Source: Maribacter arenosus (GTDB lineage: Bacteria; Bacteroidota; Bacteroidia; Flavobacteriales; Flavobacteriaceae). Taken from it: a stretch of DNA of 64,000 nucleotides. Position numbers and translations under genes: made by a program. The notes under the pieces are model-generated. The model saw nothing but the letters and a program-made list of their open reading frames with translations, did no database searches and was not told the DNA's origin. Positions 29,731 to 39,164 of this stretch are shown in pieces; position 1 is the stretch's first letter; each line of letters starts with the position of its first letter. Where the stretch lies: assembly GCF_014610845.1 (NCBI RefSeq), contig NZ_JABTCG010000003.1, positions 62,001 to 126,000 on the forward strand, written 5' to 3'.

Positions 29731-30645
29731 ATGCTACATCTTAATATAAAAGACGAAACTTCAAAATTAAAAGCTGTAGTTCTAGGTACTGCCAAAGAAA
29801 GTGGTCCCATACCACTTCCTGCAGCGGCTTATGATCCCAAATCCCTAGAGCATATTCTAGCGGGTACTTACCCCAAGGAAGAGGATATGATTTTGGAAAT
29901 GGAAGCATTCGCAAAAGTCTTTAAGAAGTATGGTGTTCGGGTTTTTCGCCCAGAGGTACTCCCGGACTGCAATCAGATATTTTCGAGGGATATTGCCTTT
30001 GTGATCGAAGACAAATTGATAAAGGCGAATATTCTCCCTGACCGGGAAGAGGAATTTGAAGCCATACTTCATGTTCTCGACAAAATGGACCCTCGGAATA
30101 TTTTATATCCCCCAAATGAGGTTCATATTGAGGGGGGGGATGTTATGCCTTGGAACGATTATATCTTTATCGGGACGTATACGGGAAAGGATTATCCGGA
30201 TTATATTACAGCCCGGACCAATTGGCAGGGGGTGGAGTATATTAGGAAAATGTTTCCATCCAAAAAAGTCAAGTCCTTCGAATTGAGGAAATCGATAACC
30301 AACCCCAAAGAGAATGCATTGCATTTAGATTGTTGTTTTCAACCTGTTGGTAAGGACAAGGCGATCTTGCATAAAAATGGGTTTTTGATCGAAGAGGAAT
30401 ATGAATGGCTGTTAGCATATTTTGGAAAGGAGAATGTTTTTGAAATCACCGCAGATGAAATGTATCAGATGTGTAGTAATGTTTTTTCGATCGCTCCGGA
30501 CGTTGTTGTATCAGAACGTAATTTCAACCGTTTAAACAGATGGTTGAGAGCTCAGGGGTTCACTGTTGAGGAAATTCCGTACGCCGAAGTCTCAAAGCAA
30601 GGTGGGTTACTCCGTTGCAGCACGTTGCCCTTGGTACGGGAATAG
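29731..30645 (+). CDS. Amidinotransferase-fold hydrolase, dimethylarginine dimethylaminohydrolase-like
   Basis: 304 residues with the pentein (amidinotransferase) fold. Likely catalytic and guanidinium-binding residues are R86-D87 in FSRDIAFV, E134 and D137 in HIEGGDVM, H198 in NALHLDCCF and C296 in GLLRCSTLPL. Enzymes with this set hydrolyse or transfer the guanidino group of arginine or its methyl derivatives, forming citrulline. The exact substrate is not determined; glycine amidinotransferase-like activity is an alternative. The gene is cytoplasmic and is followed 92 nt later by a second enzyme of the same superfamily. Confidence 0.85.
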   Translation: MLHLNIKDETSKLKAVVLGTAKESGPIPLPAAAYDPKSLEHILAGTYPKEEDMILEMEAFAKVFKKYGVRVFRPEVLPDCNQIFSRDIAFVIEDKLIKANILPDREEEFEAILHVLDKMDPRNILYPPNEVHIEGGDVMPWNDYIFIGTYTGKDYPDYITARTNWQGVEYIRKMFPSKKVKSFELRKSITNPKENALHLDCCFQPVGKDKAILHKNGFLIEEEYEWLLAYFGKENVFEITADEMYQMCSNVFSIAPDVVVSERNFNRLNRWLRAQGFTVEEIPYAEVSKQGGLLRCSTLPLVRE

Positions 30646-30737
30646 GTCAACTTTATATATTCTAGTATGTTTTTGTTTTTTAAGTAGTCCATACAGGGCT
30701 AAAAACCTAATTTTACCCAAACATCCAATTTTAGAAG

Positions 30738-31667
30738 ATGCAGATTACAAATACCATTTTAATGATTCGTCCGGTGAATTTCAGGATGAACGAACAAACG
30801 GCCGTGAACAATTATTTCATGGAAGATATGGATTTGAAGAACCAGACCATAAACGCAAAAGCACAGGAGGAATTTGATGCATTTGTTTCGGTATTGAGGA
30901 GTAAGGGCGTAAATGTTATTGTTGTCGAAGACCGTAAAGACCCCGACACTCCAGATTCCGTTTTTCCCAACAATTGGGTCTCATTCCATGCGAATGGTAC
31001 TGTAGTAGTGTATCCCATGTTCGCCGAGAATAGAAGGTTGGAAAGACGTGATGATATTTTTGATATTTTGGAACAGCATGGTTTTAGTATCAACGAAATC
31101 ATAGATTATACGGCTGCCGAGCAAGAAGGGGTTTTTTTGGAAGGCACAGGGAGTATTTTAAAGGATAGGGTGAACCAAAAAGCCTATTGTGCGCTTTCAG
31201 ATCGGGCACATGAAGAGTTGTTCATCGAGTTTTGTGAGGATTTTGATTGTTTCCCGGTTATTTTCAATGCCAATCAAACAGTGAATGGGGAACGCTTACC
31301 CATTTACCATACCAATGTAATGATGGCCATGGCGGAAAATTTCGCGGTTATTTGCCTGGATTCCATCGATGATAAAAATGAACGTAAAAATGTAATACAT
31401 CATCTGAAAAAAGATGGTAAGGAAATTATTGAAATAACAGAAGCACAGATGCACCATTTTGCTGGAAATATGTTGCAGGTTATTGGTGCAAATGAACAGA
31501 GATTAATGGTAATGAGTTCGCAGGCTTATCATAGTCTTACCCCTCTGCAAATAAAGAACATTGAAAAGTATTGTGAGATCGTACATAGTAGCTTGGATAC
31601 CATCGAAACCTGCGGTGGCGGTAGTGCCCGTTGCATGATGGCCGAAGTGTTTTTGCCAAAAGCTTAA
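30738..31667 (+). CDS. ctlX: Citrulline utilization hydrolase, CtlX type
   Basis: 309 residues, another pentein-fold enzyme. Diagnostic segments are MIRPVNFRMNEQTAVNN, DSVFPNNWVSFHANGTVV, FLEGTGSIL, LPIYHTNVMMAMAENF and the catalytic CGGGSARCMMAEVF with C299. Proteins of this kind are linked to citrulline breakdown. Next to the DDAH-like enzyme it suggests a two-step route from arginine derivatives through citrulline to ornithine and ammonia; that pathway is inference. Confidence 0.85.
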   Translation: MQITNTILMIRPVNFRMNEQTAVNNYFMEDMDLKNQTINAKAQEEFDAFVSVLRSKGVNVIVVEDRKDPDTPDSVFPNNWVSFHANGTVVVYPMFAENRRLERRDDIFDILEQHGFSINEIIDYTAAEQEGVFLEGTGSILKDRVNQKAYCALSDRAHEELFIEFCEDFDCFPVIFNANQTVNGERLPIYHTNVMMAMAENFAVICLDSIDDKNERKNVIHHLKKDGKEIIEITEAQMHHFAGNMLQVIGANEQRLMVMSSQAYHSLTPLQIKNIEKYCEIVHSSLDTIETCGGGSARCMMAEVFLPKA

Positions 31668-31731
31668 TGTATTAAATTAGAGAATCTTTTAGCAACATAG
31701 TTGTGGCTTTGAACGTATGAATGAAAGATTT

Positions 31732-33156
31732 TTACGTTTTGACAATATTTCGAATCATTCCCCCAAAAATAAAATAATGGAAAGGAACAATACTGTACCA
31801 GTACAACCTGCCTTTTAAGCCACGTGGTCTAAAGGTTGCTGTCTGATGTAGGACGTTGTTTTCATCGATCTTGAATTCGAGCCATGCCTCTCCTGGCAGT
31901 TTCATCTCGGCAAAAAGCAACAATCGTTTGGCCTCTTTATCAGCCAAAAGCACCCTCCAAAAATCCAGGGCATCACCAGGAAAAATCTTATCGGGATGCG
32001 TTCGCCCTCTTCGTAACCCAACACCGCCAGTTAATTTATCGATAAATCCCCTGATTTTCCATAGCCAATTGCCGTAATACCACCCATTTTCACCCCCTAT
32101 TTTCCAAATGTTTTCCAAAACGGCCTGCGCATCCTTGACCTTTCTTTTTTGTTCATCTTTCAACACACCATATTTGGGAACCTGAATATATTTTTCAAGG
32201 TTTTTTTGAAAACGCCCACTGATCATACTGTCTTTCCAACTACTGATGACCAGATTTTGTTCAATTTTCTTAAAGGCCATAGCTATGGCTTCTTTGTAGC
32301 TGTGGGTTTCGATCCCTAGAATATCCTGTAACCTTCGATCTCTGGCAACAACTTCCATTTTCATACTGTCTACAAGGTTCATGGCCAATTTATATGAGGT
32401 AGAGGTTACGAAATACAGCCAATAGGAGGATAACTTGGGGGTCATAATAGGTACGGTGACAATCCAATTCTTAAAACCTCGTGTTTGAGCATATTGTTGA
32501 AGCATTTGTTTGTAGGTTAGTACATCAGACCCACCGATATCGAAAGAATCATTATAGGTTTTTTCATTCCCTATAACCCCTGTTAAAAAACGTACAACAT
32601 CCCTAATGGCAATAGGTTGGGTTTTGGTCAACACCCATTTCGGGGTAATCATAAGAGGTAGCTTCTCACAAAGGTCTCGGATAATCTCAAATGAGGAGCT
32701 CCCTGATCCCACAATAATACCCGCCCTGAGTACCGTAAGGTTAAAGCCGCCACGAAACAGAATTTCCTCGACATTTTTACGCGAACTCAAATGTTTTGAG
32801 AGTTTTTCCTCATTGACGATACCGCTTAAGTAAATGACCTGTTTTACCCTGGTATCGGCCATATATCGATTAAACATTTCAGCCGATTGAGCTTCTTTAA
32901 CATCAAAGTCGGAAGTTGACGAACTCATGGAATGGATAAGGTAATACGCGATATCAATATCCTTGGGAATAAGATTTGGCGTATATTCCTTTAAGAAATC
33001 TACTTCGATAATTTGTAATTGGGCTTTGGTATCCTCATCAATTGAAAAGCGATTTTTATCCCGCACTGCGCAGATTACCTCATGGCCCAATTCCAATAGT
33101 TGTGGCAATAATCGCATTCCTATATAACCATTGGCGCCAGTGAGAAGAATTTTCAT
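31732..33156 (-). CDS. SDR-family NAD(P)-binding protein with DUF2867 domain
   Basis: 474 residues. The N-terminal half is a Rossmann fold with the dinucleotide motif TGANGYIGMR (residues 7-16) and an atypical SDR core (YYLIHSMSSS, VIYLSGIV). The C-terminal half is DUF2867-like (GRTHPDKIFPGDALDFWRVL, LPGEAWLEFKID), as in E. coli YbjT-type proteins. The function is not established; an NADPH-dependent reductase or nucleotide sensor is likely. Its start overlaps the stop of the upstream gene by 4 nt (ATGA), so the two are co-translated. Confidence 0.85.
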   Translation of the reverse strand: MKILLTGANGYIGMRLLPQLLELGHEVICAVRDKNRFSIDEDTKAQLQIIEVDFLKEYTPNLIPKDIDIAYYLIHSMSSSTSDFDVKEAQSAEMFNRYMADTRVKQVIYLSGIVNEEKLSKHLSSRKNVEEILFRGGFNLTVLRAGIIVGSGSSSFEIIRDLCEKLPLMITPKWVLTKTQPIAIRDVVRFLTGVIGNEKTYNDSFDIGGSDVLTYKQMLQQYAQTRGFKNWIVTVPIMTPKLSSYWLYFVTSTSYKLAMNLVDSMKMEVVARDRRLQDILGIETHSYKEAIAMAFKKIEQNLVISSWKDSMISGRFQKNLEKYIQVPKYGVLKDEQKRKVKDAQAVLENIWKIGGENGWYYGNWLWKIRGFIDKLTGGVGLRRGRTHPDKIFPGDALDFWRVLLADKEAKRLLLFAEMKLPGEAWLEFKIDENNVLHQTATFRPRGLKGRLYWYSIVPFHYFIFGGMIRNIVKT

Positions 33157-33578
33157 ATATCCTCGATTGAAGTGGGTTTGTTTTCGGTCCTAAAATCCAA
33201 AATCTTCTTAAAAAACTTTTGAATAGCCTTGGTGTCCGACTTGACTTTTATAAAGTGATGGTCTCTATAAACCGAATATACGGCGAAATCACCTTTGTAA
33301 ACGGTCAATTTATAAAAGGGAATAACCAGGGCATAGCTTTCTAACAAAGAACGAAATCGTACAATAATACCCTTGGGCCTTAACTCGATATTACAACAAT
33401 CGATGTTGTTGTCTAAAATGAGCAAATTCCTGATTTCAAGACTGGCCTCTGTGATGAACAACTTGGGGGATCCAATACCACCCATGGCCCAGCGCTCTTT
33501 TAAGGTAAAAGGTTTTCCGACTTCCTCATCGACTTTGCGCGTAACATCCCTATGGTTGTAAGAAACATTCAATAACAT
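33153..33578 (-). CDS. Conserved hypothetical protein
   Basis: 141 residues, no signal peptide and no clear membrane helix. No known domain was recognised. A central stretch, CNIELRPKGIIVRFRSLLES, and YKLTVYKGDFAVYSVYRDHH look like a beta-rich, PH-like fold. It overlaps the SDR/DUF2867 gene by 4 nt, so the two probably act together. Its start is 116 nt from the divergent argS start. Confidence 0.75.
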   Translation of the reverse strand: MLLNVSYNHRDVTRKVDEEVGKPFTLKERWAMGGIGSPKLFITEASLEIRNLLILDNNIDCCNIELRPKGIIVRFRSLLESYALVIPFYKLTVYKGDFAVYSVYRDHHFIKVKSDTKAIQKFFKKILDFRTENKPTSIEDI

Positions 33579-33665
33579 AGTATCTCTTTTTCATTAGCGG
33601 TACTAAAGTTAACCAAATCCTTGTGATTAACAGCTGCGCATCACTATTAAAGCTTAAAAATTGTT

Positions 33666-33673
33666 TAGTTTTG
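33666..33673 (+). promoter_or_regulatory. -7 box of the argS promoter
   Basis: TAGTTTTG fits TAnnTTTG exactly and lies 20 nt upstream of the argS ATG. No -33 TTTG was seen at the usual distance. Confidence 0.5.
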
Positions 33674-33693
33674 CTGCTTAAATTCAATAATCG

Positions 33694-35529
33694 ATGAATA
33701 TCCAAGATGTCCTTTCAGAAAAGGTCAAAGAAGCCATTTTTACCAATTTCAACGTAGAATTGCCGAATGTGGAATTTCAACCCACCCGTAAGGATTTTGA
33801 AGGGGATATTACGATTGTCGTATTTCCTATGCTCCGTTTTGTCAAGGGTAATCCTGAGCGCATAGGCAACCAGATCGGGGATTATTTGCAGCAACATGTC
33901 GAAGAGGTCTCCGGATATAACGTAGTCAAAGGATTTTTGAATGTTGTGATCAGTGATGCGTATTATCTTCGGTTTTTCAATACGATTAAGGATATTCGGA
34001 ATTTCGGGTATAAAACAAATACCAGTAAGGAAGCGATAATGGTCGAATATTCTTCACCAAATACCAATAAGCCTTTGCATTTGGGCCATATTAGAAACAA
34101 CCTGTTGGGGTATTCGGTTGCAGAAATAGTAAAGGCATCAGGAAAAAAGGTGTATAAGACCCAAATCATAAATGATAGGGGGATACATATTTGTAAAAGT
34201 ATGTTGGCTTGGCAAAAATACGGTAAAGGGGAGACACCACAGAGTACAGGTCTAAAGGGCGATAAGTTGGTCGGGAAGTATTATGTTGCATTTGATAAAA
34301 CCTATAAAGCCGAAGTAACAGCTATGGTGGCAGAGGGCATCGCAAAGGAAGTTGCCGAAAAAGAAGCCCCCATTCTTATGGAAGCCCAAGATATGCTACG
34401 AAAATGGGAAGCCGGGGATGATGAAGTGGTTGCCCTTTGGAAAAAGATGAACAGTTGGGTGTATACGGGTTTTGAAGAAACCTATAAAAACCTTGGCGTT
34501 GATTTTGACCAATTATATTTTGAAAGTAACACCTACCTTTTGGGAAAGGATGTCGTTGCCGATGGTTTGAAAAAAGGGGTGTTTTATAAAAAGGAGGACG
34601 GTAGTGTCTGGATCGATCTTACCGATGAAGGACTGGACGAAAAAATCGTATTGCGTTCCGATGGGACAGCGGTTTATATGACCCAGGATATAGGTACCGC
34701 CATCCAACGGGTAAAGGATTATCCCGATGTTATGGGAATGGTCTATACCGTGGGAAATGAACAGGACTATCATTTTAAGGTGTTGTTCCTGATTCTGAAA
34801 AAATTGGGTTTTGCCTGGGCAGACCAGTTACACCATCTAAGTTACGGAATGGTCGATTTGCCCAGTGGTAAAATGAAAAGCAGGGAAGGTACCGTGGTCG
34901 ATGCGGATGATCTAATGGACGATATGACCCAGACGGCAGCCAAAATAGCACAGGAGCTGGGGAAGTTGGAAGATTATTCAACAGAAGAGAAACAGGAATT
35001 GTACAAAATAATAGGCTTGGGAGCTCTCAAGTATTTTATTTTAAAGGTAGATCCCAAGAAACGGATCTTGTTCAATCCTGAAGAGTCTGTCGATTTTCAA
35101 GGAAATACCGGGCCATTTATTCAGTACACCTATGCCCGAATACAGTCTATCCTACGAAAGGCGGAGGAGTTGTATCTGGAAGGTTTAGAAAATCCCGCGG
35201 TTCAAGATACCAAGCAAGACCTACTTGACGTTACCAACGAAGTAGGCATCCAATTAGGGCTTCATCCAAAAGAAAAGGAACTCATCAAGCAAATCCAACT
35301 CTTTCCGGAGACCATTAAATTGGCAGCCGAAAATTTTAGTCCGGCTTTGATAGCCAATTACACCTATGATCTCGTGAAGGAATTCAATTCATTCTATCAG
35401 CAAGTTTCCATCTTGGGAGAAACCAATGATCAAAAGAAAATGTTACGGGTGCAATTGTCTAAAAAAGTCGGTGAGGTCATTCAATCCGCATTTTTGTTAT
35501 TAGGGATTCAAGTTCCAGAACGTATGTAG
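33694..35529 (+). CDS. argS: Arginyl-tRNA synthetase
   Basis: 611 residues, class I aminoacyl-tRNA synthetase. The HIGH-type motif is in NKPLHLGHIRNNLLGYS and the KMSKS-type motif is SGKMKSREGTVVDADDL. An N-terminal tRNA-recognition domain precedes the catalytic core, and the C-terminal DALR anticodon-binding domain ends the protein. It charges tRNA-Arg. The TAG stop (35527-35529) directly abuts the convergent TonB-receptor stop (TTA at 35530), with no room for an intergenic terminator. Confidence 0.97.
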   Translation: MNIQDVLSEKVKEAIFTNFNVELPNVEFQPTRKDFEGDITIVVFPMLRFVKGNPERIGNQIGDYLQQHVEEVSGYNVVKGFLNVVISDAYYLRFFNTIKDIRNFGYKTNTSKEAIMVEYSSPNTNKPLHLGHIRNNLLGYSVAEIVKASGKKVYKTQIINDRGIHICKSMLAWQKYGKGETPQSTGLKGDKLVGKYYVAFDKTYKAEVTAMVAEGIAKEVAEKEAPILMEAQDMLRKWEAGDDEVVALWKKMNSWVYTGFEETYKNLGVDFDQLYFESNTYLLGKDVVADGLKKGVFYKKEDGSVWIDLTDEGLDEKIVLRSDGTAVYMTQDIGTAIQRVKDYPDVMGMVYTVGNEQDYHFKVLFLILKKLGFAWADQLHHLSYGMVDLPSGKMKSREGTVVDADDLMDDMTQTAAKIAQELGKLEDYSTEEKQELYKIIGLGALKYFILKVDPKKRILFNPEESVDFQGNTGPFIQYTYARIQSILRKAEELYLEGLENPAVQDTKQDLLDVTNEVGIQLGLHPKEKELIKQIQLFPETIKLAAENFSPALIANYTYDLVKEFNSFYQQVSILGETNDQKKMLRVQLSKKVGEVIQSAFLLLGIQVPERM

Positions 35530-38100
35530 TTAAAACCTAACCCTGAAACTTATATTGGGGGTAAGGCCCAAAGAAACGCTTTCCACGGTCTCGATCTCAT
35601 CATCATCATTAAGCCGATAATAGGTGTTAAGAATGTTCTTTCTATCGGTAAGGTTAAGAACAGATGCTCCCACCGTTGCATTTATCCTTGGCGATAGTTT
35701 AAAATCATAGATGGCAGAAACATCCATCCTTAGATAATCCGGTAACCGACTACTATTCGCTTCTTGAAAGGAAATTTGACTGGGAAAAAAGCTGGTATCC
35801 ACTGGGTTGTCGGGGTCGGGTTCTGTATACGGTTTTCCGGTTCTATAGTTCAACCCTACACCGATTTTAAATTTGTTATAGGTATAATTACCGGCAAAGG
35901 TGATGGTATGGCGTACATCCAGATTATTGGGAAAGGTCTGGGGTACGATATCCTCGAAGGTATAATCGTTTAGATTATAGGAATAACTAAACCAAGCACT
36001 GTAATCCGATGTTTTTTTATTGACGAGGAATTCCAATCCCTTTACCGTATAACTTCCAATTTCCTCATTAAATTCCCCTTCACTCTGAAAGCCTTGGGTT
36101 CGCGCACTGATACCATTGACTTCTTTATAGAATCCTTCGATACCGACATATAGGCTAGGGTGGTCATAGTTGAGGCCTAAAGAACCTTGCTTGCTTTTGG
36201 TTATGGGTAAGGGCAGTAAAGGGTTATCAGGGTCGGCGATATACCAACGTCGTTTTTCTACGCCCAAAAAATTTTGTTCCAGATCAACGACCTGATGGGT
36301 GGTTTGGTTCTTGAACTCACCCTGTAGTTCCATTTTAAGATTATCCACAAGTTCATAATTGACATTTAGCCGTGGTTCGATAAAAAATTCACTGAAGGTG
36401 TTGAGGTTTTCAGAATAATTGAGACGGGTACCTCCACGAGCAAAGAGCTTCTTGTCGGGAGATCGGTATTCCAATTCGGAAAAAAGGGCATGTGTTCGCA
36501 TAACCCCCTTTATTTTGTTGCTATATGGAGGTTGGGTCACATCTGAAAAGTTTAAAATCCCTGTTTCCGTTAATTGGTATCCATTTGACCAAGTTAAATT
36601 TTCGCTTAAGCTATAGGCAGTATTCAACTTTAGTGCGGTTTCAATAACTTCGTTTTCTTGGGATAGCAGCTGAGGTGAATTTACGGTAGTATTATCCGAA
36701 TCAAGATTATAACGGGTATAATAGGCATTGATTTTTGTAGTGAAGATATCGCTCCAACGACTATCCAAACTACCCCCAATAGAAATATTCACTTGGTTCA
36801 ACTTGCTCCTGGTTTCGCGTAAGGCCGTAAGATTCTGTTCTGTATAATCCAGATTATTATTGATGTTGATAAAACTGATACGAACTTTGTGGTCGGGACT
36901 TATATCGAACAAAAGCTTTCCTGTAAAATCATAGAAATAGAAATCCTGGGTCCTTTTGATTTCGTCGGTCTGACCACTAGTACTCATGATTTGACTATCT
37001 TGGAAAGCCCTATCGGAAAATTGATTATAGGTCGGGGTGTCAAAAAAGTCGGTCAATGAGCGTCGTGCGGAGAACAGGAATGCGGCATTTTGGGCAATGG
37101 GAACATAGCCATAAACATCCCCATTGATCAAATTGAAACCGGTACCTCCATAAAAATCCCCGGTAATATCATTTTTGGTTTCCATATCTAGGACCCCACT
37201 AACCCCATCACCATATTGGGCACTGGTACCATTTTTTATAAGGGTTACCTTGTCTGTCAAATACGGATTGAACGCTGAAATAAGACCAAAAAAGTGCCCG
37301 GATTGGTACATTTTTATACCATCCCAAAGGATAAGGTTCTGATCATTTGTTCCTCCTCGGATGTTGATGTTCGATACGGTTTCGTCAATACTTTCAATTC
37401 CTGGCAGGGCTTGAACGGTCTGAAGGACATCTGGTTCTATCAAACCTGGTAGAATACCGAAATCCTTAGTGGTCAATTGAATGCTGGCATCGATCTCCTT
37501 GCTTAGTCCTGTAGTTAAAAATTGATATACGATGACTTCATCTAATTGTTCGTATTTCAAATCTAATACTAAAGTCTTACAGGGATTATGGCTGACCAAT
37601 TCCTCTGCCGTAATAAACAAGGGTTTAAAGCCTATATGCTTTATTTGGATCATCGACTTTCTTGGAATATTTTCCATAGAAAAATATCCATCACTATCGG
37701 TAATCATGGCAATATCACTATTGAGCACCGAAACTGAAGACCCGGTAACGGTATTTTCTTTGAAATTGTCCAAAACCGTTGCGCAGATATCTACCGTTAT
37801 GCTTTTTGTGACGGTATAATAGCGCTCATTCAATTTTTGAATTTTCAACTGTGTCTGATCTCGAATATCGGAAAGTATGTCTTGAAGATCTTCAAAATGG
37901 CTGCTTTTGATGGTAATATCGGTGATATCGGCATCAATATAGGAGAACTTAATGTCATACCTAGTTTCAAGGCTTCGAAGTACGGAAATGAGTTTTTTAG
38001 CCGTGACGGAATCGTCCTGTGCCATTATTTTGGAGAAGGAAAAAAACAATAGCAGGCACGCAATAATCGATAAAAGCGGTTTATGGTGCGCTTTCGGCAT
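35530..38100 (-). CDS. TonB-dependent receptor with STN and carboxypeptidase-like N-terminal domains
   Basis: 856 residues. A signal peptide ends near SKIMAQ. It is followed by a secretin/TonB N-terminal (STN) domain, residues about 30-100, a carboxypeptidase regulatory-like domain (SVLNSDIAMITDSDGYFSM), the plug (DVLQTVQALPGIESIDETVS, NINIRGGTNDQNLILWDGI) and a C-terminal barrel ending in ISFRVRF. The STN domain marks a transducer that contacts the anti-sigma factor FecR, so it both imports and signals. The start overlaps the end of the fecR-like gene by 20 nt. The ligand is unknown; no SusD partner is encoded next to it. Confidence 0.9.
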   Translation of the reverse strand: MPKAHHKPLLSIIACLLLFFSFSKIMAQDDSVTAKKLISVLRSLETRYDIKFSYIDADITDITIKSSHFEDLQDILSDIRDQTQLKIQKLNERYYTVTKSITVDICATVLDNFKENTVTGSSVSVLNSDIAMITDSDGYFSMENIPRKSMIQIKHIGFKPLFITAEELVSHNPCKTLVLDLKYEQLDEVIVYQFLTTGLSKEIDASIQLTTKDFGILPGLIEPDVLQTVQALPGIESIDETVSNINIRGGTNDQNLILWDGIKMYQSGHFFGLISAFNPYLTDKVTLIKNGTSAQYGDGVSGVLDMETKNDITGDFYGGTGFNLINGDVYGYVPIAQNAAFLFSARRSLTDFFDTPTYNQFSDRAFQDSQIMSTSGQTDEIKRTQDFYFYDFTGKLLFDISPDHKVRISFININNNLDYTEQNLTALRETRSKLNQVNISIGGSLDSRWSDIFTTKINAYYTRYNLDSDNTTVNSPQLLSQENEVIETALKLNTAYSLSENLTWSNGYQLTETGILNFSDVTQPPYSNKIKGVMRTHALFSELEYRSPDKKLFARGGTRLNYSENLNTFSEFFIEPRLNVNYELVDNLKMELQGEFKNQTTHQVVDLEQNFLGVEKRRWYIADPDNPLLPLPITKSKQGSLGLNYDHPSLYVGIEGFYKEVNGISARTQGFQSEGEFNEEIGSYTVKGLEFLVNKKTSDYSAWFSYSYNLNDYTFEDIVPQTFPNNLDVRHTITFAGNYTYNKFKIGVGLNYRTGKPYTEPDPDNPVDTSFFPSQISFQEANSSRLPDYLRMDVSAIYDFKLSPRINATVGASVLNLTDRKNILNTYYRLNDDDEIETVESVSLGLTPNISFRVRF

Positions 38101-38992
38101 AGAACAACACTTTATTCCCTTCTAATTTAAACTTTATTCGGGAAGGTACACTAATACTCTGTAACGCCAAATCTGTATTTGTGTTGCTAAAAGTGCCGGT
38201 AAATAATTTACCCAAATCAATATTTTGGGTCTTGACCTTTACATTGTGTTGTCTTTGAAATTCATCCAAAACATATTTTAGTGGAATACTCTTAAAAGTA
38301 CTCTCATTATCCATCCAAGAGGGATTTAGGTTCTTTGGTTCTTCAGCTGGGACGATTTCGCCCTCAACAACCATAAAGGAAGTGCCTGCAGGTAATTTGG
38401 TTTCCGAGCCTTTATAGCTTACGCTAACCAAACCTTCAAAACAGGTTACCTCGAAAAAACCTTCACGACCTTCTACATTGAATTGCGTACCCAATACCGC
38501 TACAGTACCATGATCTGTTGTTACGGTAAAACGTTCACCTTTGGCTACTTTGAAGAAAGCTTCACCATTTAATGATACATTTCTTTCTGTGTCCCACTTT
38601 TTCTTACTATACGCTATTTTGGAATCGGCATTCATAATGATCTCAGAGGAATCCGGAAGAATCACCTCTTTATTCTCCGCAAACTGGGTGGTGATATTTT
38701 CATTTAAGGTATTTAAATAAAAATAGGAGCCTACCATAATAATGGTCACAGCTGCGGCAACCTTCAGGAATCTTCTGAACGGTTTCAGTTGCACCACTTT
38801 TGGTTCTTGCAAGATTCGTTTGTTCTTTATGGCCTGCAACGCATCTTCGACATCGAAATCTGGCCCTTCCATGGTTTTGGAAGCTTCCAGAATTCGCTGA
38901 TAAGAAGCATACTCGTCAGATTTTTTAAATACTGCGAGTTCTTCCTCAGTGAGTTCGTTATTGAGCCATTTTGCCAAGTAATTCTCTTGCAT
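38081..38992 (-). CDS. FecR-family anti-sigma factor
   Basis: 303 residues: a cytoplasmic N-terminal part of about 72 residues, one membrane helix (about residues 73-93, KVAAAVTIIMVGSYFYLN) and a periplasmic FecR domain (EVILPDSSEIIMNADSKIAY, VSLNGEAFFKVAKGERFTV, GTQFNVEG). The C-terminal DUF4974-like part begins around FKSIPLKYVLDEFQRQHN. It holds the ECF sigma factor inactive until the TonB receptor signals. It is the middle gene of sigma-FecR-receptor. A heptad-repeat element lies between it and the sigma gene. Confidence 0.93.
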   Translation of the reverse strand: MQENYLAKWLNNELTEEELAVFKKSDEYASYQRILEASKTMEGPDFDVEDALQAIKNKRILQEPKVVQLKPFRRFLKVAAAVTIIMVGSYFYLNTLNENITTQFAENKEVILPDSSEIIMNADSKIAYSKKKWDTERNVSLNGEAFFKVAKGERFTVTTDHGTVAVLGTQFNVEGREGFFEVTCFEGLVSVSYKGSETKLPAGTSFMVVEGEIVPAEEPKNLNPSWMDNESTFKSIPLKYVLDEFQRQHNVKVKTQNIDLGKLFTGTFSNTNTDLALQSISVPSRIKFKLEGNKVLFYAESAP

Positions 38993-39060
38993 GATTTCTA
39001 GCTTTACTATTTAATAACAATCCAGGTTCTAAAAACCCTACTTGTTCTTTTTATTTTTTG

Positions 39061-39159
39061 TTATTAATTGGTCGTTGATGGTATTATAATTATTGGGCGG
39101 AAACAATAATAATGTCAATATTTTCCATCAACCATCAACCATCAACCATCAACCATCAA
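39061..39159 (-). repeat. Heptad-repeat element between the ECF sigma and fecR genes
   Basis: On the plus strand five perfect tandem copies of CCATCAA occupy 39125-39159. Facing them are TTGATGG (39075-39081) and the related TTGGTCG (39068-39074), which are inverted units. Read along the minus-strand transcript this is five TTGATGG units, a spacer of about 43 nt, then two or three inverted units. It is the same five-plus-two layout as upstream of rpmD and rpsK, with a different unit. It begins 5 nt after the sigma stop codon. Confidence 0.75.
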
Positions 39160-39164
39160 CCCGT

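Noticed and set aside
39125-39159. CCATCAA array as a CRISPR
   Set aside because: The unit is 7 nt with no spacers and no cas genes are nearby; it is a tandem repeat.
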